Below are positions 11,997 through 23,902 of a stretch of 64,000 bases of DNA, in pieces. Origin of the DNA: Boletus sp. NGJ. Its lineage: Eukaryota > Basidiomycota > Agaricomycetes > Boletales > Boletaceae. The position numbers were made by a program, and so were the translations under genes. The notes beneath the pieces were generated by a model, which did not search any database, was not told the origin of the DNA, and saw only the letters and a list, made by a program, of their open reading frames with translations. The stretch's first letter is position 1; every line of letters starts with the position of its first letter. The stretch is from the NCBI GenBank assembly GCA_019096195.1, contig JAGTXK010000090.1:1-64000 (forward strand). Reading direction: 5' to 3'.

Positions 11997-12974
11997 TGTT
12001 ACGCTGGGTAACAATGTGACACGTTCCCGTATAATCCCCTGTTGGATTATAGGACTAGCAGGACTTGAGGGAAATATCTACCTCCAGAGGCCCAAGGTTT
12101 CCTCTGACTGGGGACCAACTGCTAGCTTTACGTAGAGTCCTCTTGTTACCTCTATGACCAATGGCGGAGTCTTGGATTTACCACAGTGGTGTGATCCTTT
12201 GTGAAGGATGGGCAGACCAGATATGAAGGCCAGAGACAGTTGCCTTCCGTCAGCTAATTCTCTGGGCTTATATTGCCTAGTGCTGGTGGTGGAGTCCCAG
12301 GCTTGCTGGGTCAGTGGCGGAGTTCTGACCGACGACGACCAACCTCTGTTGGTTGTTGGAGTTGCCGAAGTTTTAGAAGCCTGTAACAGCAACAACAGCA
12401 CACAAGTGCGAAGTGATGAGAAGGATGATCACAAGCACGAGGGCAATCACCTCCAGAGCATGGAGAAGGCTTCTGAGGTGAAGTGGAACCTTTAGCGGGA
12501 GAAGCAGGTAGATTACACGGGAAGAAGTGTAGATCTAGGTTAGAGTTACATGAAGGGCCCGCATCCCTATTTATAGGCCTTACCCATCTAGGGCAGGCTT
12601 CATAATGAATATAGTAATTATTAGTCGCAGACGAAAGATTACTATAAACGGATCAGGGCATGAGTCAAAATGGGAAGGTAGGAATACTGGGCTATGCATG
12701 AGAGAGCACAGCCGAGGAGGCAATGTCTATGATCGGGTCAAGAAGGAAGAGAGCATATATCAGATGAAATAAGGGAGGCGGTGTCCATACCAAACGGGTA
12801 GGTTCCTGAAAAGGGAGTTACGAATAACTTCCTAGAAAGGAGGTTCTGGATGGGGCAATGTCTGAGTTGGTGTCACAGGGGAATCCCTGGTCTGAGTCGA
12901 AGAATAGATCGTCCCATAGTCCTATGGGGGGTGAAGGAAGAGGAAAAGATGTACCCCCTTCAGTAACCGTAACA
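11997..12974 (+). repeat. Solo LTR, family TGTTACG, copy 2
   Basis: 978 bp, starting TGTTACGCTG and ending CCGTAACA, with target duplication ggccc (11992-11996 and 12975-12979). It matches copy 1 over its whole length with scattered differences. It sits in the upstream part of WD40 unit 0. Confidence 0.93.
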
Positions 12975-13783
12975 GGCCCTGGGGGGAAGTATGAGCACAC
13001 AATGCGCACTGGCATTCAAGGACACCGCTGCGCATACCGCATCAATAGGGTCTGTGAGGCTTGACTGGCGTTCATGGCATGCATGTATGTGAACACCACC
13101 ATTCGAGCCCTGAAGAAACACTTACACATGTCTGTGATGACCGCCTGTCCAACAAATATAGCAGTGAGCGCGAGCTGTTCCTGAAACGCCACACAGATGA
13201 ATGTAAATCTGATATAGTTCGAGATCAGGTGGTGTATACATTCGTCTCCCATCTTGCAGTGAAATTGTACAAGGGATTCCTGCTGAAGAACATCCTGGAA
13301 TCACTGTGTTTTGTGCATGGTATGTCACGAGTGGGTCTAATGTGGAGTGTATGCTTGTCCTGAACCCAGTCCTGCATTTGAGCTACAATGAGAACTCCCA
13401 AGTCCCTGCGTAAGACTACCCGCATCAACAAAGGAAGGTTTGACAAATGCTGACTGCTTGTCTGGTCACCGCAACAAGGTCACTGAGCTGGCCCGGTCCA
13501 AGTAAGAATAAGCACATATGAGGCAGCCCAATTGAGAATGAAGGACTCAGGAACCATGTTTGTGAGACTATTTTGTGCACTACGACTCAGTAAATCACAA
13601 ACACCTTGTTCTTTCACTCTTCTAAGCCAACAACTGCATAGGCATCAGTGACTCATAATGTCACCAACAAAGACCAGTGCATAATAGTCCTAAGGAGTGA
13701 TTGTGCAATGTTGGGTTTTCCCTAAGACCCAAAAATAGTGCTTGATACTGGCAGCTACAGGGTGAGGGCAGTCACGTTCCACC
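12975..13783 (+). pseudogene. WD40 unit 0, upstream region and first exons
   Basis: This stretch is the 5' flank of a tandem WD40 unit. The same order of blocks is found at about 34450-35150 and 38400-39110. The ATG at 13658 begins a degenerate version of the 19-nt first exon (MSxxKT). The GTGCGT donor seen in the other units is altered here to AGTGCAT. The second exon starts after CCTAAG near 13730 and is cut at 13783, inside the first WD40 blade (AVTFHP), by Gypsy element 2. The gene resumes at 20224. Confidence 0.7.
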
Positions 13784-14268
13784 TGTTATGAATCCTTTCG
13801 GAAAGCACACCACAAGGCTCGGAAATGCGTCGCAGGCTACACGTGTCCTGGCTGAACGAATCAGGTGGGGAGTCTTAGTCCTGTATGTTCCCAACCCTAC
13901 GACGGCCTGAAGACCGAAGCTAATGGATTGTTGGAGGAAAGTACAAGTGGATTAGACTGGGGATTCCAGTCGTCAAAGTGCTAGTTTATATACATGAGGA
14001 GAAGTGTGCACGGACCATGCTGTGCGTGTGATAAATTACTACGTATGGTAAGACGGAGATTAAGAGGGCTGTGTGAGAAGAGCGGAAATTAAAAGGTCGT
14101 GGATCACATGAGGTATGATGTCATATGACGTCATAGGTTCTAGACCTGTCATGTGATGTGTTCCCACGGTCACGTGCACAGTCACGTGACTTATGAAGAA
14201 GAAGATTTGAAGAGAATGAAGAAGTAAGTGATCGTTTGAAAAGTTTGAAAATTTCCCATATTATTACA
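13784..14268 (-). repeat. 3' LTR of Gypsy element 2
   Basis: 485 bp, preceded on the minus strand by a purine tract (AAAGAGGGGG at about 14271-14280). It differs from its partner at a dozen or so sites, concentrated in one short stretch. Confidence 0.95.
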
Positions 14269-17200
14269 CTACCCCCTCTTTAAGACTCGAATTCCAGGCG
14301 AGTCGTTGTTTTTTCGTGTTCGGTGAAATTTTCATAAGGAGCGAATAAAGAAGCGAAATGCCGATAACGATAAGACCACGAAGCTTGCGTGGTGCGGAAG
14401 GGTTACGACGATGGAAATCTTGTACTGCATCCGGTGCAGTTACGTGAATGTCTTCGGATTCCCAAGTTCGGTCGGTTTCGTCGTAACCTTTCCAGTGAAC
14501 CAAATATTCTATTTTGCCTTTCTTCAACCTGGAAGCGGCGATATAATCAACTTCGAATTGCTCTTCTCCTTCTTCGTCAATTTCTATAGCGTCTGGTCGA
14601 GATTTAGGCTGTCCAGGCAGCGTATCTCTATATGGTTTGACGCGAGAAATGTTCACAGTTGGATGGATGTGAACCGAAGTAGGTAGTTTGAGCGTTACGG
14701 CGTTTGGAAGTACCCGAGTGATGACGTAGGGGCCAATCCATTTTTGTGTGAGTTTTTTCGCCGTATAAGGAAGTTTTAATTTATCGGTTGAAAGCCAGAC
14801 TTGCTGACCAATAGAATATTCGTGGTGCTGTTGATCGTTTTTTATCGGAAGAGGTGATCATCCTCTCTCGTGTAGCTTCCAGCGCTTCTTCAATCTCCTT
14901 GTGATTTCGCCCAATTTCGTCTGCAAAACCCGTGAGATCCCCTTCGAAACCCATTCGCGGTATGTAGTTTCGTGTGACTTTAAAGGGGATTTCTCCAGTG
15001 GCCGTAGTGACGGTGTTGTTGTGAGAGAATTGGGCTAATTTCAACCATTCGACCCATTCGTTTTGCTTCTTTCCGGCATACGCGCGGAGATACTGCTCGA
15101 GATCTCGGTTAACGCGTTCGGTTTGTCCGTCTGTTTGCGGGTGGTATGCCGTAGAGATTTTTTGTTTTATACCAAGAAGCTTGCAAAGCTCTTGGGTGAA
15201 AGCAGAAACGAATTGTGGTCCTCGATCTGATACGAGGGTAGAGGGAAGTCCGTGTGTTGACCAGACGTGGTCTCGAAATAGGATAGCTAGATCTTTCGAA
15301 GAACAAGTATCGTATGTTGGTATAAAAATAACTTCTTTTGAAAATCTGTCCACTACAACGCATATAGCCGTAAAAGATTGTGATGGCGGTAAGCCTGTGA
15401 TGAAATCTACTGATAGATCTTCCCATGGTCTTTTTGCCGCGGGAAGAGGAATGACTTTTCCTGCCGGTGCATTTTGCTTACCCTTCGTGAGGGCGCACAC
15501 TTGGCAGTGATCTACGTAAGTTTTTACGTCCTTTGTGACTCCTGGCCACGAGAAATATCGAGAGAGAGTATGTATGGTTTTTGAATGACCGCCGTGTCCT
15601 GCAATGGGCGAGTCATGGCATAATGTAATGATTTCGGTACGTAGAGATTCAGGTACGTAGATTTGGTCTTTTTCGTTTTTGAATAGATTAAGTTCTGAGT
15701 AGAAAAGGAAATTGTTTATTGCGTCGACGTTATGTTTTTTGGATTCTTTTTGTATTTTTGTCATAAGATCAGAAGAAAGAGAAACGTGGTTTATAAATAT
15801 GGAAGGAGGGAGAACGGTGACGTTTTGATTGTGATCTATCAACTGCGTCACCGTGATCTGGTCGTCGGGATAAGGCATCGGCTCTTCCATTGGACGATCC
15901 CGGTTTGTATACGAAAGAGTAGTTGAATTCTTGAAGAAGTGCGTGCCAACGTGCTTGACGTCCGCTTAAGCGTTTGAGGCTTCTTCCAGTATTCGAGGTT
16001 CTTGTGGTCGGTCCAGATTTCAAATCCTTCGCGACCTATTAAATAGTGACGCCATTCTTCTAATGCGCGTATAACTGCAAGCAGTTCTTTATCGTAGATA
16101 GGGTAGTTGCGCTCTGCGCTGTCAAAAGAGTGAGAGATAAAGGCGACTGGTCGCCAATTACCATCGTTGCATAGTGTGGAGAGCACTGCTCCCGTGGCGA
16201 TGTCTGAAGCATCGGTTTCCACACGCATTTCTTGATCGCGGTTAGGATACGCGAGAAGTGGTGCTTCCGTGAATTTTCTTTTTAGGTTGGTGAAATGCTT
16301 CTTGCTGGTCTGGACCCCATTTGAATGGAACGTCTTTCTTGGTGAGATCGTTCAAGGGTCGTGCGATTTGCGCGAAGCCTTCGATGAATCGTCTATAATA
16401 ATTACAGAGTCCGAGAAAGCCTTGAAGTTGCTTCAAGCGAGTAGGAATCGGCCAGTCCATGACCCCAGCTACTTTCTTCGACTGCATTTCTACCCCCTCT
16501 TTAGATACCACCATCCCTAGGAAAGTCCACTTTTGTCTGCCGAGAAGGTACACTTTTCTGGTTTTACGTAAAGGTCGTTTTCGCGGAGACGGCGTAAAAC
16601 TTCCTTTACAACTTCTTCGTGCTGTTCTTTTGTCTTTTTTGAGGTAAATATCATGACGTCGTCGATGTAGATGACGACTACGGCATACATGTCGTTAAAT
16701 ATATCGTTCATCATAGTTTGGAATGTAGGAGGGGAGTTCGTGAGTCCGAAATACATAACGGTAGGTTCGTATGCTCCAATAGGGGTAACGAATGCTGCTT
16801 TCCATTCGTCGCCTTCTTTGATGCGGACATTGTTATAGCCCCATCGGAGATCCATAGCCGTAAATAGATCCGCATTTTTGAGTCGATCAATTAATTGCGG
16901 AATAAGAGGGAGTGGATACGAATTCTTGATTGTTCCTTCGTTTAAATAGCGGTAGTCCATAACCATTCGTTTTTTGCCGTCTTTTTTAGGAATGAAGAAG
17001 ACGGGAGATGTCTGTGGAGATTTGGAGGGTTTGACGTAACCCTTTTTGACTTCCTTTTCGATAAACGTTCTGACTTCTTCCATCTCGATGTCCGAAAGGG
17101 GAATAACACGTCCTTTCTTGGGGATGAAGTCTTCTTTGAGATCGATTGCGTGATCCCAATGTTTTCGTAAGGGCATCCTTTGAGATTCTTTCTCCGAGAA

Positions 17201-17860
17201 AGACATCTAGAAATTCGTGATAAGTTAATGGGACTTTTTCTTTTAGTCCTTCTTCTATTGTACGTAGTTGAGCCGGCTCGTAAGAAGAAGTGGGTCCTAG
17301 GCCCATAATTTTACAGTATGAGGTACATCGAGGAAACGTAATTGTCTGTTTTACCCAATCGATGTCAGGGTTATGACGATATAGCCAGTCATACCCGATG
17401 ATCATTCGATGAGTGCCTAATTTAGATATGTAAGCGTCTATGACTTCGTAATGTCCTTCGATTTCCACCATCAGGGTTACCGCATGACGGATCGGTCCGA
17501 TTGCTCCTTCCGAACCGTCAGCGTTATGTATCTTAATGGGGTTGTCGATGGTATAGAAAGGTATTCCGTGTCTTTTTACATAGTCCTGATCGATAAACGT
17601 ATGCGACGCTCCCGAATCCAGGAGGGACTGGAAACGGTAACGCGACCACTGGCCGTTAACGTTGCATGATACTGTGGTTTCAAGAGAGAACTCTCCACCA
17701 TAGGATAGTGTAGATGCTTGGTTTAACGTGACCTTTGTGGGTTTATATATATTCGATATTTTTTGTTGTTTTACGAGGGAATTAAGTACACTTAATTCTG
17801 GTGCCGCGCTCAATTGAGACGCCCTCGCAGATTTCATAGATAATTTACGTAGTACAGTGG
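14264..17860 (-). mobile_element. Pol region of Gypsy element 2
   Basis: In reading order: protease with LLDSGASHTFID (near 17620); reverse transcriptase with PKKDGKKRMVMDYR and VVIYIDDVMIF (17206-16517); RNase H with VETDASDIATGAVLS and YDKELLAVIRALEEWRHYL (16240-15850); integrase with HHCC-type zinc region, VDFITGLPPS, SDRGPQFVS and HPQTDGQTERVNRDLE (15890-14781); chromodomain with KIEYLVHWKGYD and RTWE (14560-14440). Broken in several places. Confidence 0.93.
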
Positions 17861-19118
17861 AAAGATCAGAGATAGGGAAATCGGTATGTGTACATGTCGT
17901 AAGAGATGATGAAAGAGAGAAATAGTTCTTGCCGCTGAGTTCCCTCTGCACTCATTGGCGCTGTCCATTTAAAGCCTGAGCAGCTCTGGCTTTTGCTTCT
18001 ACTTCGAATTTGTCTCTGATAGTACGCTTCCGCCTCATCGGAAACGTAAGTCCTTGCTGCTACGCTTGGTACCGCCGTAGCTACGGGAGGTTGCGGGAGA
18101 GGTCGTTGCGCATATGCGCGAGATTGGGATTCGTTAAAAAACTGGGGATACTCATTTTCTCCCTGATTTTGCTCGACGTACGAGCCTTGGTTCCAGTCCC
18201 AAATCTGGCGTTGCATGGGCGGACGACCTGTCCTTTTGAAAGGGTTCGTCGGGCAGTTAGGTTTTATGTGGCCGGGCTTGCCACAATGGAAACAGGTACG
18301 AGTTTCCTTTGAGGGTCCAGCCTGCTGGACACCTATCTCCATGGGCGCGCCGCGACCCGGTTGAGTTCCTACTGCCGTGTAGGTAGGACGATAAGAATTT
18401 TGTGGGGGTTGCCCACGAGGAGGAGGGAAGGATGAATCGCGGGGTTGAGATCTGTGAGGAGGACCACGCTCGTTTACGATCTGTTCGAATGCTCGCCCTA
18501 TTACTCTGTAGTTTAGGACTAGATCTTCGTAGTCAAAATTGCGAGCGGGGCTGTTCAAGACGAGAACGTTCGTAAATTTTGTAGTCTACCGCCTTTTTCA
18601 GTAGAACTGCAGCGTGGTGGTCGTCGATGTACGACTCTTTCCTTAAGATCTCGAATCGTTGGAGGAACAGGTCAATAGGATGACCATTTTGTTTTAAGGT
18701 CTCGAGCTTCCTTAAAGACTCGTGGGCCAGAGTGTCGATGCAGAAATGGGTTTTTATCTGTTCCTGCAACCTGTTCCAAGTGGGCCACGCAGTCGGCTCC
18801 TTTTGCCGGTAGCGACACCCCGTTTGCGTCCGTCTCGATGGTAGCTTCCTCATCGAGGTAGTGCTCCATGATGAGTTGCGCGAAGGCTTCCGCTTTTCCT
18901 TCGAGACGGGAGAGGACCGCGATGTCCATAATCTTGTTGTTTTTCCATGTTTGGGCGTCAACCCAAAGACGGAGCTTGATCCACCAGGGGCGGAATGATG
19001 ACCTTGTGCCGTCCCATTTCCCAGGATCGGCGATCTTTTTCGTGATGTTGTCCTTGTCGCGCTCCTGCGTGAGGTCGGCGAGCTTCTTTACCAACTCATC
19101 GATGTCGACTCTAGACAT
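17860..19118 (-). mobile_element. Gag region of Gypsy element 2
   Basis: Starts at MSRVDIDELV (19118) with a capsid-like segment (PGKWDGTRSSFRPWWIKLRL), then a Pro/Arg-rich stretch and a CCHC zinc knuckle TCFHCGKPGHIKPNCP near 18290-18250. Gag forms the particle and binds element RNA. Broken. Confidence 0.88.
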
Positions 19119-19719
19119 ATCGTTGGTTGGGCCTTAGGAGGGATACGGGGCGGAGGTAGGAGCGGAAGTATTGGATGCGGTATAAGGGCGAATGCGGAGG
19201 ATGGGCGGAGAGGTCTGAACTTTGTCGGGATTTCTTGTGTAGGTTTTCCTTTTCCTTCGTCGGTCTTCTTTCAGAACCTTACTGCCAGCTATCTTGCAAT
19301 CCGGCTCTGGGGTTCCTACGCCTTCGTAGGAGTCGAAGTATAGATCGTTAAAAATGGTGGGCACGGTGGTAGGGGGACCGGAGTATAACTGCTTTTACTA
19401 CAAGCAGGTGTAGCACAGGAGAAAGGCGAGATAAATCCCCCTAACGCTACTTCGTGACGTCACAGGTGATCACGAGAACCTGGGTTCACTATCGTAGAAC
19501 CAGCGTACGCTTAGGTCGGCAACCACCTAAGAAGTGGGGCTAGTGCACTATGCCCGGCAGCAACGTTATCCTTATTTATGACGCCGGACGAGCGTATATT
19601 CAAGCGTTTCGGCGAGTGCTTTTCTCGTCACCGTCAAGTGGTGAATACTATGCAGATGTCCCTTAAACGCTGGGCCCGCGTATATCTCCTTAGCTCTGGA
19701 GTCCGAGCGTTGTGTATCG
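19119..19719. other. Gypsy element 2 leader
   Basis: Untranslated leader between the primer-binding site and Gag. No separate gene is seen. Confidence 0.6.
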
Positions 19720-19733
19720 CAGTCTAATCCAAG
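19720..19733 (-). promoter_or_regulatory. Self-priming primer-binding site, Gypsy element 2
   Basis: Next to the 5' LTR, CAGTCTAATCCA (plus strand) is the reverse complement of TGGATTAGACTG at 19899-19910, just past the LTR TATA box. The same Tf1-like self-priming layout is seen in Gypsy element 1. Confidence 0.7.
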
Positions 19734-20218
19734 TGTTATGAATCCTTTCGGAAAGCACACCACAAGGCTCGGAAATGCGTCGCAGGCTACACGTGTCCTG
19801 GCTGAACGAATCAGGTGGGGAGTCTTAGTCCTGTATGTTCCCAACCCTACGACGGCCTGAAGACCGAAGCTAATGGATTGTTGGAGGAAGAGTACAAGTG
19901 GATTAGACTGGGGATTCCAGTCGTCAAAGTACTAGTTTATATACATGAAGGAGAAGTGCGCACGGACCATGCTGTGCGTGTGATAAATTACTACGTATGG
20001 TAAGACGGAGATTAATAGGGCTGTGTGAGAAGAGCGGAAATTAAAAGGTCGTGGATCACATGAGGTATGATGTCATATGACGTCATAGGTTCTAGACCTG
20101 TCATGTGATATGTTTCCACGGTCACGTGCACAGTCACGTGACTTATGAAGAAAAAGAATGAAGGTAATGAGACGTAAGAGAGTGTTTGAAAAGTTTGAAA
20201 ATTTCCTATATTATTACA
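19734..20218 (-). repeat. 5' LTR of Gypsy element 2
   Basis: 485 bp. On the minus strand it runs TGTAATAATA to ATTCATAACA, with a GTATATAAAC box about 30 bases before the probable transcript start near 19910. Confidence 0.95.
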
Positions 20219-20223
20219 CCACC

Positions 20224-20645
20224 CCAATGGAATTCATCTTTTGGGTGGGCGTAAAGATGGCATTTGACGATGGCAACTCGAAGATCATCAAGAGGTCGGA
20301 AAGCAAATGGGATTGACCTTGAATGCCATTTCTGTGACGAAGAATCACATGCACAAGTGGATAGTCTGTGGTACTGAGGAGGGGGCAAATGTGTGGGATA
20401 CAGAGATGCAGGAAAAGGTCATTCACATGGAGGGCAGAGACATGGTGAATGCAGTCGATGTTTCCCCAGACTCGACCATGTTTGCAACCAGGATTAACAT
20501 AGCAGTGAGTGTCTGATGTATAGTGAGCAGGAAGAGACTTGTTGGTCCACTGAAGCATGACTTTTATGTCACTGCAGTCAGGTTCTCCCTAAACAGCGAG
20601 CGCATTGCCACTGCTAGCTCTGGTCACTCAATCTGTATTTTCGAC
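20224..20645 (+). pseudogene. WD40 unit 0, middle piece
   Basis: Continues the second WD40 exon after Gypsy element 2: blocks equivalent to W(R)LEDGQEVGxQMGL, KWIVCGTEEGANVWDTEMQEKV, AVDVSPDSTMFAT, VGPLKHDFYVTAVRFS and IFD can be read, with frame damage. It ends in ATTTTCGAC (20637-20645), the left copy of the 9-bp target duplication of the next element. Confidence 0.85.
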
Positions 20646-20751
20646 TAGTCTGGTAACTAGCCTGGTCTATGAGGCAAGCCATCAATAGACAGTCTGGTAA
20701 AATTCATGAGAATTTTGGAGGCAGAGTGGATTCGCAGGGTCATGTGAGCTG
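20646..20751 (+). repeat. Left TIR of the RecQ-DUF6589 element
   Basis: Matches the reverse complement of 26667-26772 with about ten differences. Most are C-to-T or G-to-A at former CpG sites (for example GTGACCAG to GTAACTAG), so this end has decayed more than the right one. Confidence 0.9.
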
Positions 20752-20900
20752 GAGTCAATGAGAAAATATGATTTTGCACTTGTAAATTGTTTTGAAAACT
20801 AGTTTTTATTATTGTGAAAATAAAGTGAAATTGAACATCTATCTCAATTGCCTTTGACATGACGCAATGATCCAATACTCCCTTAAATTATTCCATTGAC

Positions 20901-23892
20901 ATGCTGTCCCTCGTTTTAATTGCTCTCTTTAATTTATCACTCGATGCTCTTTATAATGTTGCTCAAGACATTCTGCATGACAAGATCCCTCTAGAACACA
21001 TATCAATGCTCTCGGACCAGGACAAGATAGACGCACTTCGTGCATGCCTACTTATTTATATTCTTAGCTTGTCAACAATTGTGCCATGCATCTTTCAACT
21101 ACAAGCTTCTCTCGCTATTCTTAATGGACAAGACACCATTATCATAGCCGGGACAGGGTGTGGCAAGACACTCTGTCTCTTGATCCCACTCCTGCTTCAT
21201 CCGGAAACCATTTCACTTACAATATTGCCCTTGAAATGACTGCAAACAACCCAGGTATATGGTGTATGATGTAGCTTGCACGAACCTTAACTGCATGCTT
21301 TGTGTTTGCAGGTTATAGAATCTCGAAAATATGGTATAAACACAATTGTGATCAATAAAGACACACCGAGTGACCCTGCGCTGTGGCAGGTACTTTTTAA
21401 AAGCTGTACATATTGCTTTAGTTGATGTCAACATGCCATCAATTGATCAAGTCAGGTCAATACCAGCACCTTATTGTTTCGCCAGAACAACTTGGCATGT
21501 TCAATACCCACCTTCCTCAATTGGCCTCTCTCATCTGTAAGGATTGCACTTTCACAAGCAAAATCTGCTGCATTCATGTGGACAAGGCCCACAATATTTT
21601 CACTACTGGACTTTCTGAAAGGAACTTGCAATGGACGAAAGAAAGAACCTAAACCCAATATCTGAAGCATTGCTAGTTGAAGCAATATGTGACAGAGAGA
21701 AAGGCAATTTCAAGACTAAGTGAAACATGGCACTCTACCAGCTACTTATATACTACTGATAGTGGCACATGGACTGTGCTGTGCTGTGACGTCGTGGGTA
21801 CTGGGTATAATATCACAGGAATGAGAAAGTGTTAATGTCCAATAGTGAAAGTATTTAAGGGAGGAATGAGATGCGTGTGGTACATGCATGTGAGTGGAAT
21901 GTAATCCATGACGTTCTAGATGTGGCTATGTGTGATATATCTGAAGGAACCAATAAGTAGTGACAAAAGGGAGACAGGAAAGGTAATGTGTGAGGCATTG
22001 CATAGGGGTAGGGTCTGATAAATAACTTGTTGATCTAGTGTTGCTTGATCGGTACTTGGGGCGGTGTGGTGAATGATCTACAGTGTGGGCCAAGGATCGA
22101 GGATCAAGCAGAAAAGTTGAGGATCTGGAGGTGAACTCCTGATTAGTACTTGTGTAGTATACCAAGCACTGTGTCAGGTATGGTCTACAGGCCTTGTGTG
22201 GATACCAAGCACTGCTTCAGGTATATCCATGGGGTGTGGCAGTTTAGAGGTGTGTGGGCCTGTGCTTGTGGCGATGAATGCCGGGGTTAGCCATGAGGCT
22301 ACTTGGTGTCATAGTGTAACAGGTACGACGAGGGTACTACTAGTAAAAGTGTACATAGGTGTGATCAGTGGTGTGGTGCATTGTATGAGGAAGGATACGA
22401 TGAGTGGCTACTCTAGATGTATGCAAGGTGAGGCTAGGGTGGAGTTTGGTGAATGGTAGGTGAATGTATCATCTATAGGTAGTGCGGGAGTGTAGAGGGG
22501 TGCTAATAAATAATAGGTATCAATGGTGAACGTTTCACTTCCCCATCATGATGAAGCTACATTCCACCCAGCTTATGGTCGACTTAGAGGACTCTGTGTT
22601 CTCTTTACAAGAGCACCGATTCAAGCTCTATCAGCCACTTTTCCCCCACACATTCTTGTGACCATAAAGTGGGAGCTCAGGATGTCCCCAAACTGTCTTC
22701 ATATCCAGCTCTCTACAAATCGTACAAATATTACCTACACTGTTGCACCATTGATCAGAAGCCCAGTTGACTTTCATAATCTTGATTTTCTCCTTCCAAC
22801 TTCACTCCACCTGCCAATGATGATTCCAAAAACACTGATATTCCATGATTGCAAGAAGGAAGCAACTGACGCAGCACACTATGTTAATGCTTGCCTATCA
22901 CCTCATCTATGCAATCAAGGTATTGTCAAGCACTATCACAGTGACATGTCTGTTGGATATCTCCAACAACTCAAAGACTTTGCATCTCCTGACAGAAAGT
23001 GCTGCATCCTTCATGCAATAGCAGGAGCCTCTACAGTAAGTCAAAATGTGTTGGGAACTAATACTTATTTCTTGTAGGGACTTGATATTCAAGGTGTCCA
23101 AGTAGTTATTCAGTATGGGATATGCAAGAATGCATCGGAGATAATACAGCGTGTGGGATGAGCTACCCATGATCCTAAGATGCAAGGCCTTTTCCTGGAG
23201 CTTGTCAAGCCATGGGTTCTTCAACTGACTATTGACGACACTGGTTCTGATGACCCAGACCAACCATTTGCTGGCATGGTGCTGAAAAACTCATCAAAGC
23301 AAGATCAAACAGAATGTGTGGCCATACAATTTGTTCAATCCAAGACATGTCGACGTGTCTTCCTTTCAAAGTACCTTAATGATAAGACATCAGAAGGTTG
23401 GATCATTTGACAGATGTTTTGGTCTACTAATCTCCCTCTAGCAACAGCCTATGGCAACCATTGGTGTTGTGATGGTCACCTCAACTCTGATTTTCAGCTC
23501 TCTGCATTCTTTCTTGGCCAAATGGGCACTCCTGCTGAGTCCAAAGACAATATTGCTTCAGCAAAACAGAAACAAATTGTGTACTGTTCATGTGATGACC
23601 GACCTGTGTTATTACAAGAACTGACGATGTGGTGACAAGAAGCACATGAACAAGATCCTTACTGTACTATATGGGACATAACATGGTTCTGCAATGATGA
23701 CGGACTCAAGCTCTTAAGCAAAACTCATCCAGATAACATATGGTCAGTTCAAGACGTTGTTGATGTGCTCGGAGAGACAGAAGAATGGCGGCAAGAGTGT
23801 GGTTCACAGATCTACACTGTCATCACTAACTTCAATAAGGCATGGGTAAAAAAAGCAGTGAATGCAGGGCTGAGAAAGAGAGCGAAGATGTA
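20901..23892 (+). pseudogene. RecQ-like DNA helicase of the TIR element, inactive
   Basis: A superfamily 2 helicase. Walker A reads AGTGCGKT (exon 20901-21250), preceded by FQLQASLAILNGQD, the RecQ-type Q-motif side. Motif II reads HVDKAH near 21570 (DEAH-like, with K for E). After a 927-bp insertion the gene continues with FHPAYGRL, IQALSATFP (motif III), PKTLIFHDCKKEA (motif IV) and HYHSDM. ILHAIAGASTxGLDIQGVQVVIQYG (motif V) is followed by motif VI, where a TGA replaces the arginine of IQRVGR. The tail to 23892 has DGLKLLSKTHP and FNKAWVKK. Introns of about 50-65 nt follow the 21250 and 21389 donors. In-frame TGA codons at 21237, 23159, 23408 and 23633 make it non-functional. A 3'-5' unwinding role is inferred from the family. 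Confidence 0.88.
21614..22540. mobile_element. Unidentified 927-bp insertion in the RecQ gene
   Basis: RecQ coding breaks off after HNIFTTGL and resumes at PHHDEATFHPAYGRL; the word actt stands at both junctions (21610-21613 and 22537-22540). The insert has no coding frame I recognise and repeats the phrase ACCAAGCACTG...TCAGGTAT twice near 22160-22225. It could be a solo LTR or a non-autonomous DNA element. Its ends show no clear TIR or TG...CA. Confidence 0.6.
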
Positions 23893-23902
23893 GTAATACA
23901 AA

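Larger units (their letters stand above)
13784..20218 (-). mobile_element. Ty3/Gypsy chromovirus 2, full length, broken
   Basis: Two 485-bp LTRs (13784-14268 and 19734-20218, about 97% alike by eye) bound a 6.4-kb element read right to left. The target duplication ccacc (13779-13783 and 20219-20223) shows a single insertion into the first blade of WD40 unit 0. In reading order it has Gag with a CCHC zinc knuckle, protease with DSGAS, reverse transcriptase with YIDD, RNase H, integrase and chromodomain. It differs in LTR and protein sequence from Gypsy element 1, so it is another chromovirus family. It is broken, with about eight to ten breaks, and probably older than element 1 by LTR divergence. 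Confidence 0.94.
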
